From assembly GCA_002399565.1 (NCBI GenBank), contig DHDW01000015.1, positions 46,753 through 57,103 of the forward strand: a stretch of DNA of 10,351 bases. The letters are read 5' to 3'. The notes beneath the pieces are model-generated. The model had not been told where the DNA came from. It did no database searches and saw only the letters and a program-made list of their open reading frames with translations. Shown here in pieces: positions 1 through 7,754 of the stretch (the stretch's first letter is position 1; every line of letters starts with the position of its first letter). Both the position numbers and the translations under genes were made by a program. This DNA comes from Bacteroidales bacterium UBA4866 (GTDB lineage Bacteria; Bacteroidota; Bacteroidia; Bacteroidales; P3).

Positions 1-1140
1 GTCAAATTGATAGGTTCCTGGCCCCCATCCTAAGAAGGGTTTTTCTTCAAACATTCTAAAGGCACAAGCCCAGCGATTAAGTCTTTCAACATTTGAAGCA
101 TCTGTACTTATATTAGATATTGAGGATATGTGTTCTGCAATATTTCCTGAAGAGTCTTGACTGTTTTTCTCCAACAATTGAAGTATTGGAGTTTGAAATG
201 CAAAGAGGAATAGGACTCCTGCAGATATTATAATTAGTATTAATTTGAGTTTTATTTTAAATTTGAGTATCAAATATATTCCTATTGCTGGTATTACACT
301 CATCCATGCTGCTCTTGAATAGGAAAGAATTAATCCTAAAAGAAAAACTCCAAAAAATACGGCATAAACCAATCTCCCCCATTTAGTTGTTGACTTTGAG
401 AAAATGAAAAAGGAGGTTATTGTCAAAAACATTGCCAGAATTGCCCCATAAGCAGTGTGGTCGTTGTAGAAAGGTTGCATTATGTAGAAGCATTCATCAA
501 ACTCAAACCCTTTTTGTGCAAAACTAAGTGTTGCATAAATCACAACAATCAATAAAGAAACTGCATAAAAGAGGTATATTGTTTTAATTCTCTTGAAATT
601 GGCAAACAAAGGTATTATTGCCAAATAGAAAGGGATGATGTAAAATATTTTTGAGGCAAAGAATTTGAAAGAAACTACTGGTCTAACACTACTAAATGAT
701 GTTATGAGCATCCAAAACAAATAAAAAGCAATTGCTAGGGATATTGGGTGAGTAAGAATTTTGGTGTTATACTTACCACCTACCAAAACTTTTATGGAAA
801 AAACAAGAGTAAATAAGATTAGTAGAGGCTCTGTTGGAAGTGTCATTGCTGTTGTTTCACTCACCAGCATATTTATTGATAAGGGAGTAAGAAAAACTAT
901 TAGATAAAGAACTTTGTCTAATTGATAATAGTATAAAAGCAAAAGCAGAAGGACAATTGGTACTACTCCATAAATATAATATTCATAGTCAATGTAGGAA
1001 TATCCAATTCCAATAAATAATGCACAAAGAGAAGAAATGATAATAATAGTTTTAGTTCTATCATTCACACTTTCCCAAAGGCAAAAAAGTGGAGAAAGGA
1101 TTTTCTTGATATAATCAATTATTTGATTAAGAAATCTCAT
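1..1140 (-). CDS. O-antigen ligase/polymerase-like (Wzy_C family) membrane protein, C-terminus cut by window edge
   Basis: The reading frame is open from an ATG at 1140 through position 1, giving 380 codons with no stop, so the C-terminus lies outside the window. The protein is a polytopic membrane protein with about ten hydrophobic segments. Conserved-looking points are an N-D-H-T-A-Y-G-A segment, the S-Y-S-R-A-A-W motif near residues 273-279, and at the end of the visible part W-A-C-A-F-R-M-F followed by E-K-P-F-L-G-W-G-P-G-T. The SxSR and PflGxGpGt motifs are typical of the Wzy_C superfamily (WaaL O-antigen ligases and Wzy-type polymerases). Such enzymes join lipid-linked polysaccharide units, or transfer polymer to an acceptor, at the periplasmic face of the inner membrane. 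Ligase and polymerase cannot be told apart here. Its start overlaps the end of the upstream Wzz-like gene by 14 nt in another frame, so the two are probably translationally coupled. Confidence 0.85.
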   Translation of the reverse strand, partial: MRFLNQIIDYIKKILSPLFCLWESVNDRTKTIIIISSLCALFIGIGYSYIDYEYYIYGVVPIVLLLLLLYYYQLDKVLYLIVFLTPLSINMLVSETTAMTLPTEPLLILFTLVFSIKVLVGGKYNTKILTHPISLAIAFYLFWMLITSFSSVRPVVSFKFFASKIFYIIPFYLAIIPLFANFKRIKTIYLFYAVSLLIVVIYATLSFAQKGFEFDECFYIMQPFYNDHTAYGAILAMFLTITSFFIFSKSTTKWGRLVYAVFFGVFLLGLILSYSRAAWMSVIPAIGIYLILKFKIKLKLILIIISAGVLFLFAFQTPILQLLEKNSQDSSGNIAEHISSISNISTDASNVERLNRWACAFRMFEEKPFLGWGPGTYQFD

Positions 1141-2152
1141 TTTCTTTCTTTGCAACTCTATGCTTATCTCTAAGTATTAAAACAAATATTGCAAGAAAAG
1201 AACAACCAATTCCTCCAAGAATAGCAATAATTGAACGTTTTGGTTTGTCTTTTAATTCTGAAGGATAGGCTGAATCTATAATAAAATCGTTTGGAACATT
1301 GCTTTGAGCATCAACTCTAACTTGTTCAAGTTTCTCATCCCAATTCTTAAGTGTTTCTGTCTTTCTTTCCAATAAGATTTTCATTGCAGTAATACTTGGT
1401 CCATATTCTCCAATTTGAGATAATTTATTTTCTAATCTCAAAACAGCACCTTGATTGCCTGAAGCAATTTGTTTGGCAAGCTCTTGACTCATTCTATCTG
1501 ACATTTTTTCTGGGTCAAATATCTTATGTTGCATAGCAACTTTTGCAAATTCACCTGCCAATGAATCAATTTCTTTTTGTAATCTATTGCGTGAGGTTGA
1601 AAGAGCAATAACCAAAGAGTCCATTTTAGCTCTCTTCATATCGTTTCTCAATACTTGCATTTGTGAAGCCATAAAATTGGCAATATTTGCAGCATAATGA
1701 GGGTCTGTATCCCAAACCGTAAGCTTTACTCCTAAGTTTTCTGTTCTTTTAACTTTAATGTTTGAAACTAATCTTTGATTGAGTTTATCGCTTTTTGCTT
1801 GTGAGTTTTCAGCTTCAATTCCATAATGTTCTGCCAAATTAAATTTGGAGATTGTTTTAGATATTATGGTGCTTGAACTAAGAATTTCCATTAAATACTC
1901 TGCATCCTTTTCTTTTCCAAAACTTAACGCATCGTAGTTATCCATTTGCGAAAGAACTGCTTTTGAAACAGCATCTGATTCTGCTGCCATAAGAGTAACT
2001 TGTGATTTGTAGTAGTTGGGAAGCATTAAGGAAAGAAGTCCTATTACTATTGTTGAAATAATAAATACTATTATTAGAGTAATCTTATGCTTTAAAATAA
2101 AGCTAATTGAACTTTGTAATGTAAAGTCGTTAGTTGAATTGGTTTCAATCAT
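1127..2152 (-). CDS. Wzz-type polysaccharide chain-length determinant protein
   Basis: A 341-residue inner-membrane protein with the two-helix layout of polysaccharide co-polymerases. The first membrane segment is near residues 24-44. A long, mostly helical and charged periplasmic region (about 45-300) follows. The second membrane segment is near 308-327, preceded by the Pro-containing A-Y-P-S-E-L-K-D-K-P-K-R stretch (295-306) and followed by a short basic tail. Wzz proteins set the length of O-antigen or capsule chains together with a Wzy polymerase. There is no C-terminal Walker/tyrosine-kinase domain, so this is the short non-kinase form. The ATG at 2152 follows the tRNA-Arg 3' end by only 22 nt, and no Shine-Dalgarno is evident. 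The gene overlaps the downstream Wzy/WaaL-like gene by 14 nt, which supports a shared role in surface polysaccharide assembly. Which polymer (LPS, capsule or exopolysaccharide) is unknown. Confidence 0.87.
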   Translation of the reverse strand: MIETNSTNDFTLQSSISFILKHKITLIIVFIISTIVIGLLSLMLPNYYKSQVTLMAAESDAVSKAVLSQMDNYDALSFGKEKDAEYLMEILSSSTIISKTISKFNLAEHYGIEAENSQAKSDKLNQRLVSNIKVKRTENLGVKLTVWDTDPHYAANIANFMASQMQVLRNDMKRAKMDSLVIALSTSRNRLQKEIDSLAGEFAKVAMQHKIFDPEKMSDRMSQELAKQIASGNQGAVLRLENKLSQIGEYGPSITAMKILLERKTETLKNWDEKLEQVRVDAQSNVPNDFIIDSAYPSELKDKPKRSIIAILGGIGCSFLAIFVLILRDKHRVAKKENEIS

Positions 2153-2174
2153 ATAAAAACTTGGTTTTAATTTG

Positions 2175-2246
2175 TACCCCCGAGCAGAATCGAACTGCTA
2201 TCTAAAGTTTAGGAAACTTCCATTCTATCCGTTGAACTACAGGGGC
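2175..2246 (-). tRNA. tRNA-Arg (anticodon CCU)
   Basis: The minus strand folds into a complete 72-nt cloverleaf. The acceptor is GCCCCTG paired with CGGGGGT (two G-T pairs) with discriminator A. The D arm is GTTC/GAAT. The anticodon stem is GAAGT/ACTTT with loop TTCCTAA, giving anticodon CCT (CCU in RNA), which reads AGG arginine codons. A 4-nt variable loop follows, then T stem AGCAG/CTGCT with loop TTCGATT. The CCA end is not encoded; the next bases are CAA. The gene starts 18 nt after the infB stop and ends 22 nt before the Wzz-like gene, with no recognisable promoter of its own. It is therefore probably processed from a longer transcript. Confidence 0.96.
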
Positions 2247-2266
2247 AAACTATATATTAATAGTTT
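2247..2266 (-). repeat. AT-rich inverted repeat between infB stop and tRNA-Arg
   Basis: A perfect 7-bp inverted repeat (AAACTAT, 6-nt loop, ATAGTTT) fills the spacer from the infB stop codon to the first base of the tRNA. It has no GC-rich stem and no T-tract, so it is not a good intrinsic terminator. It could be a processing-site structure for releasing the tRNA, or chance in AT-rich DNA. Confidence 0.3.
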
Positions 2267-5200
2267 ATAGTTTTCTCTTTACTTCAAATTCTTCGTATCC
2301 TTCAACAATATCTCCAACCTTAATATCATTGTAGTTTTCAATATTTAATCCGCAATCCTGTCCTGCAACAACTTCTTTTACTTCGTCTTTGAAACGTTTT
2401 AAAGAAGCAAGTTTGCCAGTGTAGGTTACAATACCATCACGAATTACACGAACCTTTGTATTTCTATTTATTTTCCCGTCCAAACAAATACATCCTGCAA
2501 TTGTTCCAACTTTAGTGATCTTAAATGTTTCTCTAATTTCAAGATTTGCAACAATCTTTTCTTCAATATCAGGAGAAAGCATACCTTCAATAGCATCTTT
2601 AATCTCGTTAATTGCAGAGTAAATGATTGAATATAATCTAATATCAATTTGTTCATTTTCTGCAAGTTTTCTTGCTCCTAAAGAAGGACGAACTTGGAAA
2701 CCAATAATAATCGCATTTGAAGCTGTTGCCAACAAAACGTCTGATTCAGTAATTTGTCCAACAGATTTATGGATTACATTAACCTGAACTTCTGGAGTAG
2801 ATAGTTTTAGTAATGAATCTGCCAAAGCCTCAACTGAACCGTCAACATCCCCCTTAATAATAATGTCAAGTTGCTTGAAGTCTCCAATAGCAATTCTTCT
2901 TCCAATTTCATCAAGAGTGATATGTTTTTGTGTTCTCAAACCTTGTTCTCTTTGCAATTGAGTACGACGTGTTGCCAAATCTTTTGCTTCTTTTTCTGAA
3001 GCCATAACATTGAAAGTATCCCCTGCTTGAGGAGCACCATTTAGCCCAAGTAATAGAACTGGAGCTGAAGGTCCAGCTTCTTTTATTAGCTGATTTCTTT
3101 CATTATACATTGCTTTTACCCTACCAAAAGTAGAACCAGCCAAAACAAAATCTCCTTGACTAATTGAACCATCTTGAACTAATAGCTTAGCAACAAAACC
3201 TCTACCTTTATCTAATGAAGACTCAATAACAGTTCCTTTTGCTCTTTTCATAGGATTTCCTTTAAGATCTAAAAGCTCTGCTTCAAGAAGCACCTTCTCT
3301 AAAAGTAAATCAACGTTTATTCCTTTCTTGGCTGAAATCTCTTGACTTTGGAATTTACCTCCCCAGTCTTCAACCAAAAGGTTCATATTTGCTAATTCTC
3401 CTTTAATCTTTTCGGGATCGGCTCCATTTGTATCAATTTTATTTAATGCGAATATAATTGGAACCCCTGCAGCTTGAGCATGGTTAATAGCTTCAACTGT
3501 TTGAGGCATCACTCTGTCATCACATGCAATTACAATAATAGCAATATCAGTTATCTTTGCTCCACGAGCACGCATAGCTGTAAAAGCTTCGTGTCCTGGA
3601 GTATCTAAAAATGTTATTCTCTTTCCGCTTTTTAACTTCACTTCATAAGCACCAATATGTTGAGTTATACCTCCTGCCTCACCAGCAATAACATTTGCAT
3701 TTCTAATATAGTCAAGCAAAGATGTTTTACCATGGTCAACGTGTCCCATAACCGTAACGATTGGAGACCTTGAAACCATGTCTTCTGTTCTATCGTGCTC
3801 TTCTGTTTCTTCAATTGCTTCAACAACTTCAGCACTAACAAACTCTGTTGTAAATCCAAACTCTTCAGAAATTAGTTGAATTGCTTCAGCATCCAAACGT
3901 TGATTGATTGATACAAACATCCCTAAGGACATACATGACGAAATAATTTTTGTAACAGGGATATCCATCATTGTTGCTAACTCATTAGCTGTTACAAATT
4001 CTGTTACTTTTAATATCTTTTGGTTTTCTATCTCTTGTTCAAAATCGTGTTGTTGCTGTTGAGATATTGTTTGACGTTTTTCTCTACGATGCTTTGACGC
4101 TTTAGATTTACCAATTGGAGATAAACGAGCAAGAGTTTCTTTAATTTGTTTTTCAATCTCATCGCTATTGATTTCAACCTTTTTTAATTCCTTCTTTGGT
4201 TTATTAAATTTAGATTTCTTATCATCCTTCTTCAATTTATTCTTTTGTGCATCTTGAGGCGTTGTAGTTTGCGGTTGAATTGTTTTAGCTTGAGTTTGTG
4301 ATTGTTTTATCCTTCTACGTTTTTTCTTGTCCTTTTTAGCTTCTTCAGAAAGATTTCCTTCTTTATTTTGTGATGCAGTAACCATTTGTTTCTTTGGTCT
4401 GTTGAATTGAGACAAATCAACCTTTTCTCCAAGGACCTTTGGCCCAGAGAGCTTCACATATTGAGTTTCAATAAAGTTATCTTTATTTTCTTCTGAAGAA
4501 TTATCTACTGCTACCTCTTCTAATTTCAACTCTTCATTAATAAAGACTTCTTCAATTTTCTCTTTTGGAGTTTCCTTAACAATAACAGGTTTTTCTTTTA
4601 TATCTTTAAGCTCTGTTTTTTTGTCAATTGATACTTTTTCTTTTTCCTTTTTAGAGAAAGACTTTTCTTTTTCTTTCTTTTCCTTAATCTCTTGTTCTAC
4701 TTTTCTTTTTTGTTCCTTTTCTTTAACAATCTCTGATTTAGTTTTTTTGGCAGGTTTAGTTTTGGAATTAATGGAACTTAAATCTATTTTACCAACAATA
4801 TTTAAAGAATGTGTATCGTCAGAAGAACTTACAATAGTTTCCTCCTTTTGTTCAGGTTTTTCTTCCTCTTTTTTATCAGGAATTACTTCCTTTTCTACTT
4901 CAACTACTTGTATTGGTTTTTCTTCAACTGGCTCTGGTTTTTCAATTGGTTTTTCAACTTTCTTTTCTTTTTCCTCTTTCTTAGGAGCCGGCTCAACAAA
5001 ATCAATTGTAGTTGACTTAATAATTATTTCAGGAGTAATTATTTCCTCTTTTTTATTTTCAATTTGAACCTCAGAATGCACTTCTTCAACTTCAATTTTT
5101 GCTTTTGGAGTTGCAAAATCTAATTTACTTGCTTCTTCTTTAACTTTTCTTTCAGATTGAAAAGCAGATGCAAGAATGTCATATAGTTCTCCGTCAATTT

Positions 5201-5324
5201 TAGTATTAGGATTACTCTCTATTATTTTTCCTTTTTTGGCAAGACAATCTACTAATGTTGAAATACCAACATTAAATTCTTTCGCAACTTTACTTAATCT
5301 TATTGTTTTATTTTCTTCTGACAT
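2265..5324 (-). CDS. infB: Translation initiation factor IF-2
   Basis: This GTPase brings initiator tRNA to the 30S subunit and promotes 50S joining. From the ATG at 5324 it has 1019 residues. An N-terminal IF2_N helical domain (about 5-55) is followed by a very long Lys/Glu-rich low-complexity linker (about 60-435) and a second IF2_N-like segment (about 436-490). The GTPase domain has G1 GHVDHGKT (527-534), switch I GGITQHIG (551-558), G3 DTPGHEAF (574-581), G4 NKID (628-631) and G5 SAK (664-666). Domains II, III and the fMet-tRNA-binding C-terminal domain follow, ending in [12 protein letters not shown]. The frame extends upstream to a TTG at 5399 inside the nusA end. I prefer the ATG because the family-like start, [20 protein letters not shown], begins there, and the 25 extra residues resemble no IF-2 start. 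It is third in rimP-nusA-infB, 64 nt after nusA. Confidence 0.97.
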   Translation of the reverse strand: MSEENKTIRLSKVAKEFNVGISTLVDCLAKKGKIIESNPNTKIDGELYDILASAFQSERKVKEEASKLDFATPKAKIEVEEVHSEVQIENKKEEIITPEIIIKSTTIDFVEPAPKKEEKEKKVEKPIEKPEPVEEKPIQVVEVEKEVIPDKKEEEKPEQKEETIVSSSDDTHSLNIVGKIDLSSINSKTKPAKKTKSEIVKEKEQKRKVEQEIKEKKEKEKSFSKKEKEKVSIDKKTELKDIKEKPVIVKETPKEKIEEVFINEELKLEEVAVDNSSEENKDNFIETQYVKLSGPKVLGEKVDLSQFNRPKKQMVTASQNKEGNLSEEAKKDKKKRRRIKQSQTQAKTIQPQTTTPQDAQKNKLKKDDKKSKFNKPKKELKKVEINSDEIEKQIKETLARLSPIGKSKASKHRREKRQTISQQQQHDFEQEIENQKILKVTEFVTANELATMMDIPVTKIISSCMSLGMFVSINQRLDAEAIQLISEEFGFTTEFVSAEVVEAIEETEEHDRTEDMVSRSPIVTVMGHVDHGKTSLLDYIRNANVIAGEAGGITQHIGAYEVKLKSGKRITFLDTPGHEAFTAMRARGAKITDIAIIVIACDDRVMPQTVEAINHAQAAGVPIIFALNKIDTNGADPEKIKGELANMNLLVEDWGGKFQSQEISAKKGINVDLLLEKVLLEAELLDLKGNPMKRAKGTVIESSLDKGRGFVAKLLVQDGSISQGDFVLAGSTFGRVKAMYNERNQLIKEAGPSAPVLLLGLNGAPQAGDTFNVMASEKEAKDLATRRTQLQREQGLRTQKHITLDEIGRRIAIGDFKQLDIIIKGDVDGSVEALADSLLKLSTPEVQVNVIHKSVGQITESDVLLATASNAIIIGFQVRPSLGARKLAENEQIDIRLYSIIYSAINEIKDAIEGMLSPDIEEKIVANLEIRETFKITKVGTIAGCICLDGKINRNTKVRVIRDGIVTYTGKLASLKRFKDEVKEVVAGQDCGLNIENYNDIKVGDIVEGYEEFEVKRKL

Positions 5325-5388
5325 TTTTGTTTTTTTCTCTTTTTTTAGTTTAGTTGATGTTAATTCTATAATTGCTTGCCAATATGTT

Positions 5389-6627
5389 TTAATCTTCAAA
5401 TTCAGCTTTCAATGTTTTTAAAACGTCATCAATTGTTTCTTCTTCTAAGTCTGTTCTTTCAACTAACTCTTCTTTGCTTATTGCCAATACATCTTTTGCT
5501 GTATCGCAACCAATAGCTTTCAATTCTTCAATAACCCATTCTTCTATTTCATCAGTAAATTCATTCAAATCTACATCCTCATAATTCAAATCAGTATCAC
5601 TATAAACATCAATTTCAAACTTAGTAAGTTTACTTGCCAATTTAATGTTTGCTCCTCCCTTTCCAATAGCAAGAGAAACTTGATCAGTAGGCATAAATAC
5701 TTCAGCTCTTTGATTTTCTAAATCTAAATTCATTGAAGTAACTTTTGCTGGATTCAATGCTCTAGTTATATATAGTTCTGTGTTTGGAGTATAATTAATA
5801 ACATCAATGTTTTCATTTCTCAATTCTCTCACAATTCCATGAATTCTACTTCCCTTTATACCAACACAAGCACCCACTGGATCTATTCTGTCATCGTAAG
5901 ACTCAACAGCAACCTTTGCTCTTTCTCCTGGTTCTCTAACAATATCTTTAATTGTAATTAATCCATCATAAATTTCAATAACTTCCTGTTCAAGTAATCT
6001 TTCTAAAAATACTGGGGAAGTTCTTGAAATAGTTATTTGAGGAACACCATTTCTCATCTCTACTTTCAAAACAACAGCTTTAATAGTGTCTCCTTTTCTG
6101 TAGAAATCGCTTGGAATTTGTTCAGTCTTAGGCATTGTAAGTTCAATACCTTCTTCATCCAACACCATTATCTCTCTTTTCCAAACTTGATAAACCTCAC
6201 ATACTACAATCTCCCCAACCTTTTCCTTATATTTAGTAAAAATATTCGCTCTTTCATAATCTTGAATCTTTGCAGCTAAGTTTTGACGAATAGCAAGTAT
6301 GTCTCTACGTCCGAAATCTGCAAATTTAATTTCTTCAGATAATTCTTCTCCTATTTCAAAATCAGGTTCAATTTTAATAGCTTCAGAATATGAAACCTGA
6401 GTGTTTTCATCTTCAACAGCACCATCTTCAACAATTAATCTATTACGCCAAATCTCCAAGTCTCCCTTATCAATATTTACAATAACACTAAAATTTTCAT
6501 CAGAGCCATATTTCTTGAGCATTAACGTCATAAAAACATCTTCCAAGATACGCATCAAAGTTTCTCGTTCAATGTTTTTGAACTCTTTAAACTCTGAAAA
6601 GGTATCAATTAAATTTAAGTTTTCCAT
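5389..6627 (-). CDS. nusA: Transcription termination/antitermination factor NusA
   Basis: A 412-residue RNA polymerase-binding factor that affects pausing, intrinsic termination and antitermination. The domains run in the usual order. The N-terminal polymerase-binding domain covers about 1-130, including F-A-D-F-G-R-R-D-I. An S1 domain covers about 133-200. KH1 has [14 protein letters not shown], with its Gly loop near 254-259. KH2 has S-L-A-I-G-K-G-G-A near 318-326. A short acidic helical tail (about 350-412, D-V-D-L-N-E-F to the end) has E-E-L and D-V-L repeats like a single helix-hairpin-helix unit rather than the paired acidic repeats of E. coli NusA. It starts 19 nt after rimP and carries an unusually good Shine-Dalgarno for this window (AAGAAGG, 8 nt before the ATG). 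Confidence 0.97.
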   Translation of the reverse strand: MENLNLIDTFSEFKEFKNIERETLMRILEDVFMTLMLKKYGSDENFSVIVNIDKGDLEIWRNRLIVEDGAVEDENTQVSYSEAIKIEPDFEIGEELSEEIKFADFGRRDILAIRQNLAAKIQDYERANIFTKYKEKVGEIVVCEVYQVWKREIMVLDEEGIELTMPKTEQIPSDFYRKGDTIKAVVLKVEMRNGVPQITISRTSPVFLERLLEQEVIEIYDGLITIKDIVREPGERAKVAVESYDDRIDPVGACVGIKGSRIHGIVRELRNENIDVINYTPNTELYITRALNPAKVTSMNLDLENQRAEVFMPTDQVSLAIGKGGANIKLASKLTKFEIDVYSDTDLNYEDVDLNEFTDEIEEWVIEELKAIGCDTAKDVLAISKEELVERTDLEEETIDDVLKTLKAEFED

Positions 6628-6635
6628 ATTTAAAA

Positions 6636-6642
6636 CCTTCTT
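6636..6642 (-). promoter_or_regulatory. Shine-Dalgarno-like site for nusA
   Basis: On the minus strand AAGAAGG lies 8 nt before the nusA ATG at 6627, a near-ideal spacing. The other starts in the window mostly have A-rich leaders without such a site, so this one stands out and supports the chosen nusA start. Confidence 0.5.
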
Positions 6643-6646
6643 ATAT

Positions 6647-7093
6647 TTAGAATAAAATTATTATTTTACTTTCTTTGATATTGTCAATCAAGATTTCTTT
6701 CTCAACAATAGGATCTTTCTTTTTCTTAGGCTGAACCTTAACCACTATCTTTTCTTCATCCACCATTAATAACTCCCCAACAATCTTTTCTCCTTCTTCG
6801 TTAGTAATCACTTCTATATTTCTGCCTATATTCTTTTTATATTGACGATTAAGTTTTAATGGTTCTCCAACTCCTGAGGAAAAAACGCTTAATTCAAAAT
6901 CTTCCACTTCTCTATCAAAATTACTTTCAATTTTTCTTGATAAATCAATACAATTTTGGATAGCAACTCCATTATCACCATCAATAAAAACAGAAATTTT
7001 ATTGTCTTTACCTATTTTTAGGTCAACCAAAAATAAGTCTGTCCCTTCCAATTCTTGATTAACTACACTCTGAACCTTCTCTTTATCAATCAT
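6647..7093 (-). CDS. rimP: Ribosome maturation factor RimP
   Basis: A 148-residue cytoplasmic protein needed for 30S subunit maturation, of normal length for the family. It shows the N-terminal RimP domain (V-V-N-Q-E-L-E-G-T-D-L-F-L-V-D-L and I-S-V-F-I-D-G-D-N-G-V, with C-I-D-L-S-R-K-I). The E-L-S-V-F-S-S-G-V-G-E-P-L motif follows, matching the family's E-V-S-S-P-G-x-x-R-P-L with Ser in place of Pro. The C-terminal Sm-like beta domain (about 85-148) has G-E-L-L-M-V-D-E-E-K-I-V-V-K. It is first in the rimP-nusA-infB cluster and starts at an ATG preceded by A/T-rich sequence with no Shine-Dalgarno. A promoter-like element and a strong hairpin precede it, so expression may be controlled in the leader. 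Confidence 0.93.
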   Translation of the reverse strand: MIDKEKVQSVVNQELEGTDLFLVDLKIGKDNKISVFIDGDNGVAIQNCIDLSRKIESNFDREVEDFELSVFSSGVGEPLKLNRQYKKNIGRNIEVITNEEGEKIVGELLMVDEEKIVVKVQPKKKKDPIVEKEILIDNIKESKIIILF

Positions 7094-7110
7094 ATAAATT
7101 TTTTATCAAC

Positions 7111-7136
7111 AAAAGAGGGGACAATTTAGTCCCCTC
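7111..7136 (-). terminator. GC-rich hairpin with short T run, terminator or rimP leader attenuator
   Basis: A perfect 8-bp stem (GAGGGGAC/GTCCCCTC, 7115-7122 with 7129-7136) with a 6-nt loop is followed on the minus strand by TTTTGTTG. The GC-rich stem stands out in very AT-rich DNA. It lies 78 nt after the lipoprotein stop and 21 nt before the rimP ATG. It could end the upstream operon. It also sits downstream of the likely rimP promoter, so it may act within the rimP leader. The T run is short (four), so strength is uncertain. The plus strand has no T-tract after the stem. Confidence 0.65.
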
Positions 7137-7156
7137 ACATATGTCTATTTCGTTTG

Positions 7157-7187
7157 CAAAAATACTACTAATCTTTTATTTAGCAAT
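7157..7187 (-). promoter_or_regulatory. Bacteroidota-type promoter upstream of rimP
   Basis: On the minus strand ATTG (7187-7184), a 19-bp spacer, and TATTTTTG (7164-7157) match the known Bacteroides -33 TTTG/-7 TAnnTTTG pattern with the expected spacing. Transcription would start around 7148-7152, giving a leader of about 57 nt that contains the GC-rich hairpin. It would drive rimP-nusA-infB and perhaps the tRNA and polysaccharide genes. The match is by eye only. Confidence 0.6.
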
Positions 7188-7214
7188 AAAAAAATCGCAA
7201 AAAAATGAAAAACC

Positions 7215-7745
7215 TTATTTTTCAGTAGTTATTGTTTCTGCATTTTGAGCTTCAAATTGTCTTATTAATTCCATGTCATCTGGCATATCCAACATTTGAT
7301 ACATTACTTCTGCATCATTTGCAAGTGGAGAATTTGGATGCTCCTGTACAAATGTTTTGTAAGCTTCTTTTGCTTTTTCTTTGTTATTGCATGCTTTCTC
7401 ATAGGCTTCACCCATCTTAAAGCTTGCAACTTCTGACATCTTAGAATCAGGAAAATCAGAAACTAAACGTTCTAAATATGCAATTGCTCTATCACAATAT
7501 TTCACATTAATACATATATCGGCAGCCTTAAACAAAATTAAAGTTGAGTTGCTGTCTTCTGGAAAGTCTGTAACATAACTATCATACATCACAAGCAAAG
7601 AATCTGCTCTTTGAGGAGAAATCTCCTTTGCTTCCTTAAGTGTTAACTTTTCCAATTCACCTATCTCCTTTAAACGATTTTCTTTAGTAGGCTTACATGA
7701 AGCAAAAACTAAAACTACAAGTGTGAATAATAAATACTTTTTCAT
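7215..7745 (-). CDS. TPR-containing lipoprotein (BamD/YbgF-like repeats)
   Basis: A 176-residue predicted lipoprotein. Lys-Lys, a hydrophobic stretch and a lipobox V-F-A-S-C put the acylated Cys at residue 17. The mature part is helical, with tetratricopeptide-like repeats. These are visible in A-I-A-Y-L-E-R-L-V-S-D-F-P-D-S and the similar A-K-E-A-Y-K-T-F-V-Q-E-H-P-N-S-P, each followed by an A-x-F/A-x-V-M segment. The F-P-D-S/H-P-N-S loops resemble those of BamD and YbgF (CpoB), but the protein is shorter than BamD and should not be called BamD. It is probably anchored in the outer or inner membrane facing the periplasm; its partner is unknown. It starts 9 nt after the deformylase stop and is the last gene of the cluster, with a hairpin 78 nt downstream. 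Confidence 0.85.
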   Translation of the reverse strand: MKKYLLFTLVVLVFASCKPTKENRLKEIGELEKLTLKEAKEISPQRADSLLVMYDSYVTDFPEDSNSTLILFKAADICINVKYCDRAIAYLERLVSDFPDSKMSEVASFKMGEAYEKACNNKEKAKEAYKTFVQEHPNSPLANDAEVMYQMLDMPDDMELIRQFEAQNAETITTEK

Positions 7746-7754
7746 TGTTTCCTA

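Noticed and set aside
2156..2168. Small inverted repeat AAAAC-TTG-GTTTT between the tRNA and the Wzz-like gene, considered as a terminator
   Set aside because: The stem is only 5 bp with one GC pair and a 3-nt loop, and no T-tract follows on the minus strand. It is too weak to call.
1..2246. Possible integrated element at the tRNA-Arg 3' end
   Set aside because: No integrase, transposase or repeated copy of the tRNA 3' end is visible within the window, so acquisition cannot be supported beyond a hypothesis.
2468..2665. Short minus-strand open frames nested in other frames of infB and the CoA-transferase gene (also 3665-3859, 9244-9438)
   Set aside because: They are inside strongly conserved coding sequence in a different frame, with Leu/Lys/Trp-biased composition typical of frame shadows.
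4621..5067. Plus-strand open frame of 148 codons rich in Phe and Ser
   Set aside because: It is the antisense shadow of the Lys/Glu-rich IF-2 linker (AAA/GAA codons read as TTT/TTC). It has no family-like sequence and no promoter.
5176..5421. Other plus-strand open frames opposite infB, nusA, def and the lipoprotein gene (also 6037-6279, 6401-6655, 7232-7420, 7947-8153)
   Set aside because: All lie wholly or almost wholly antisense to well-identified genes, with low-complexity hydrophobic sequence and no recognisable domain.
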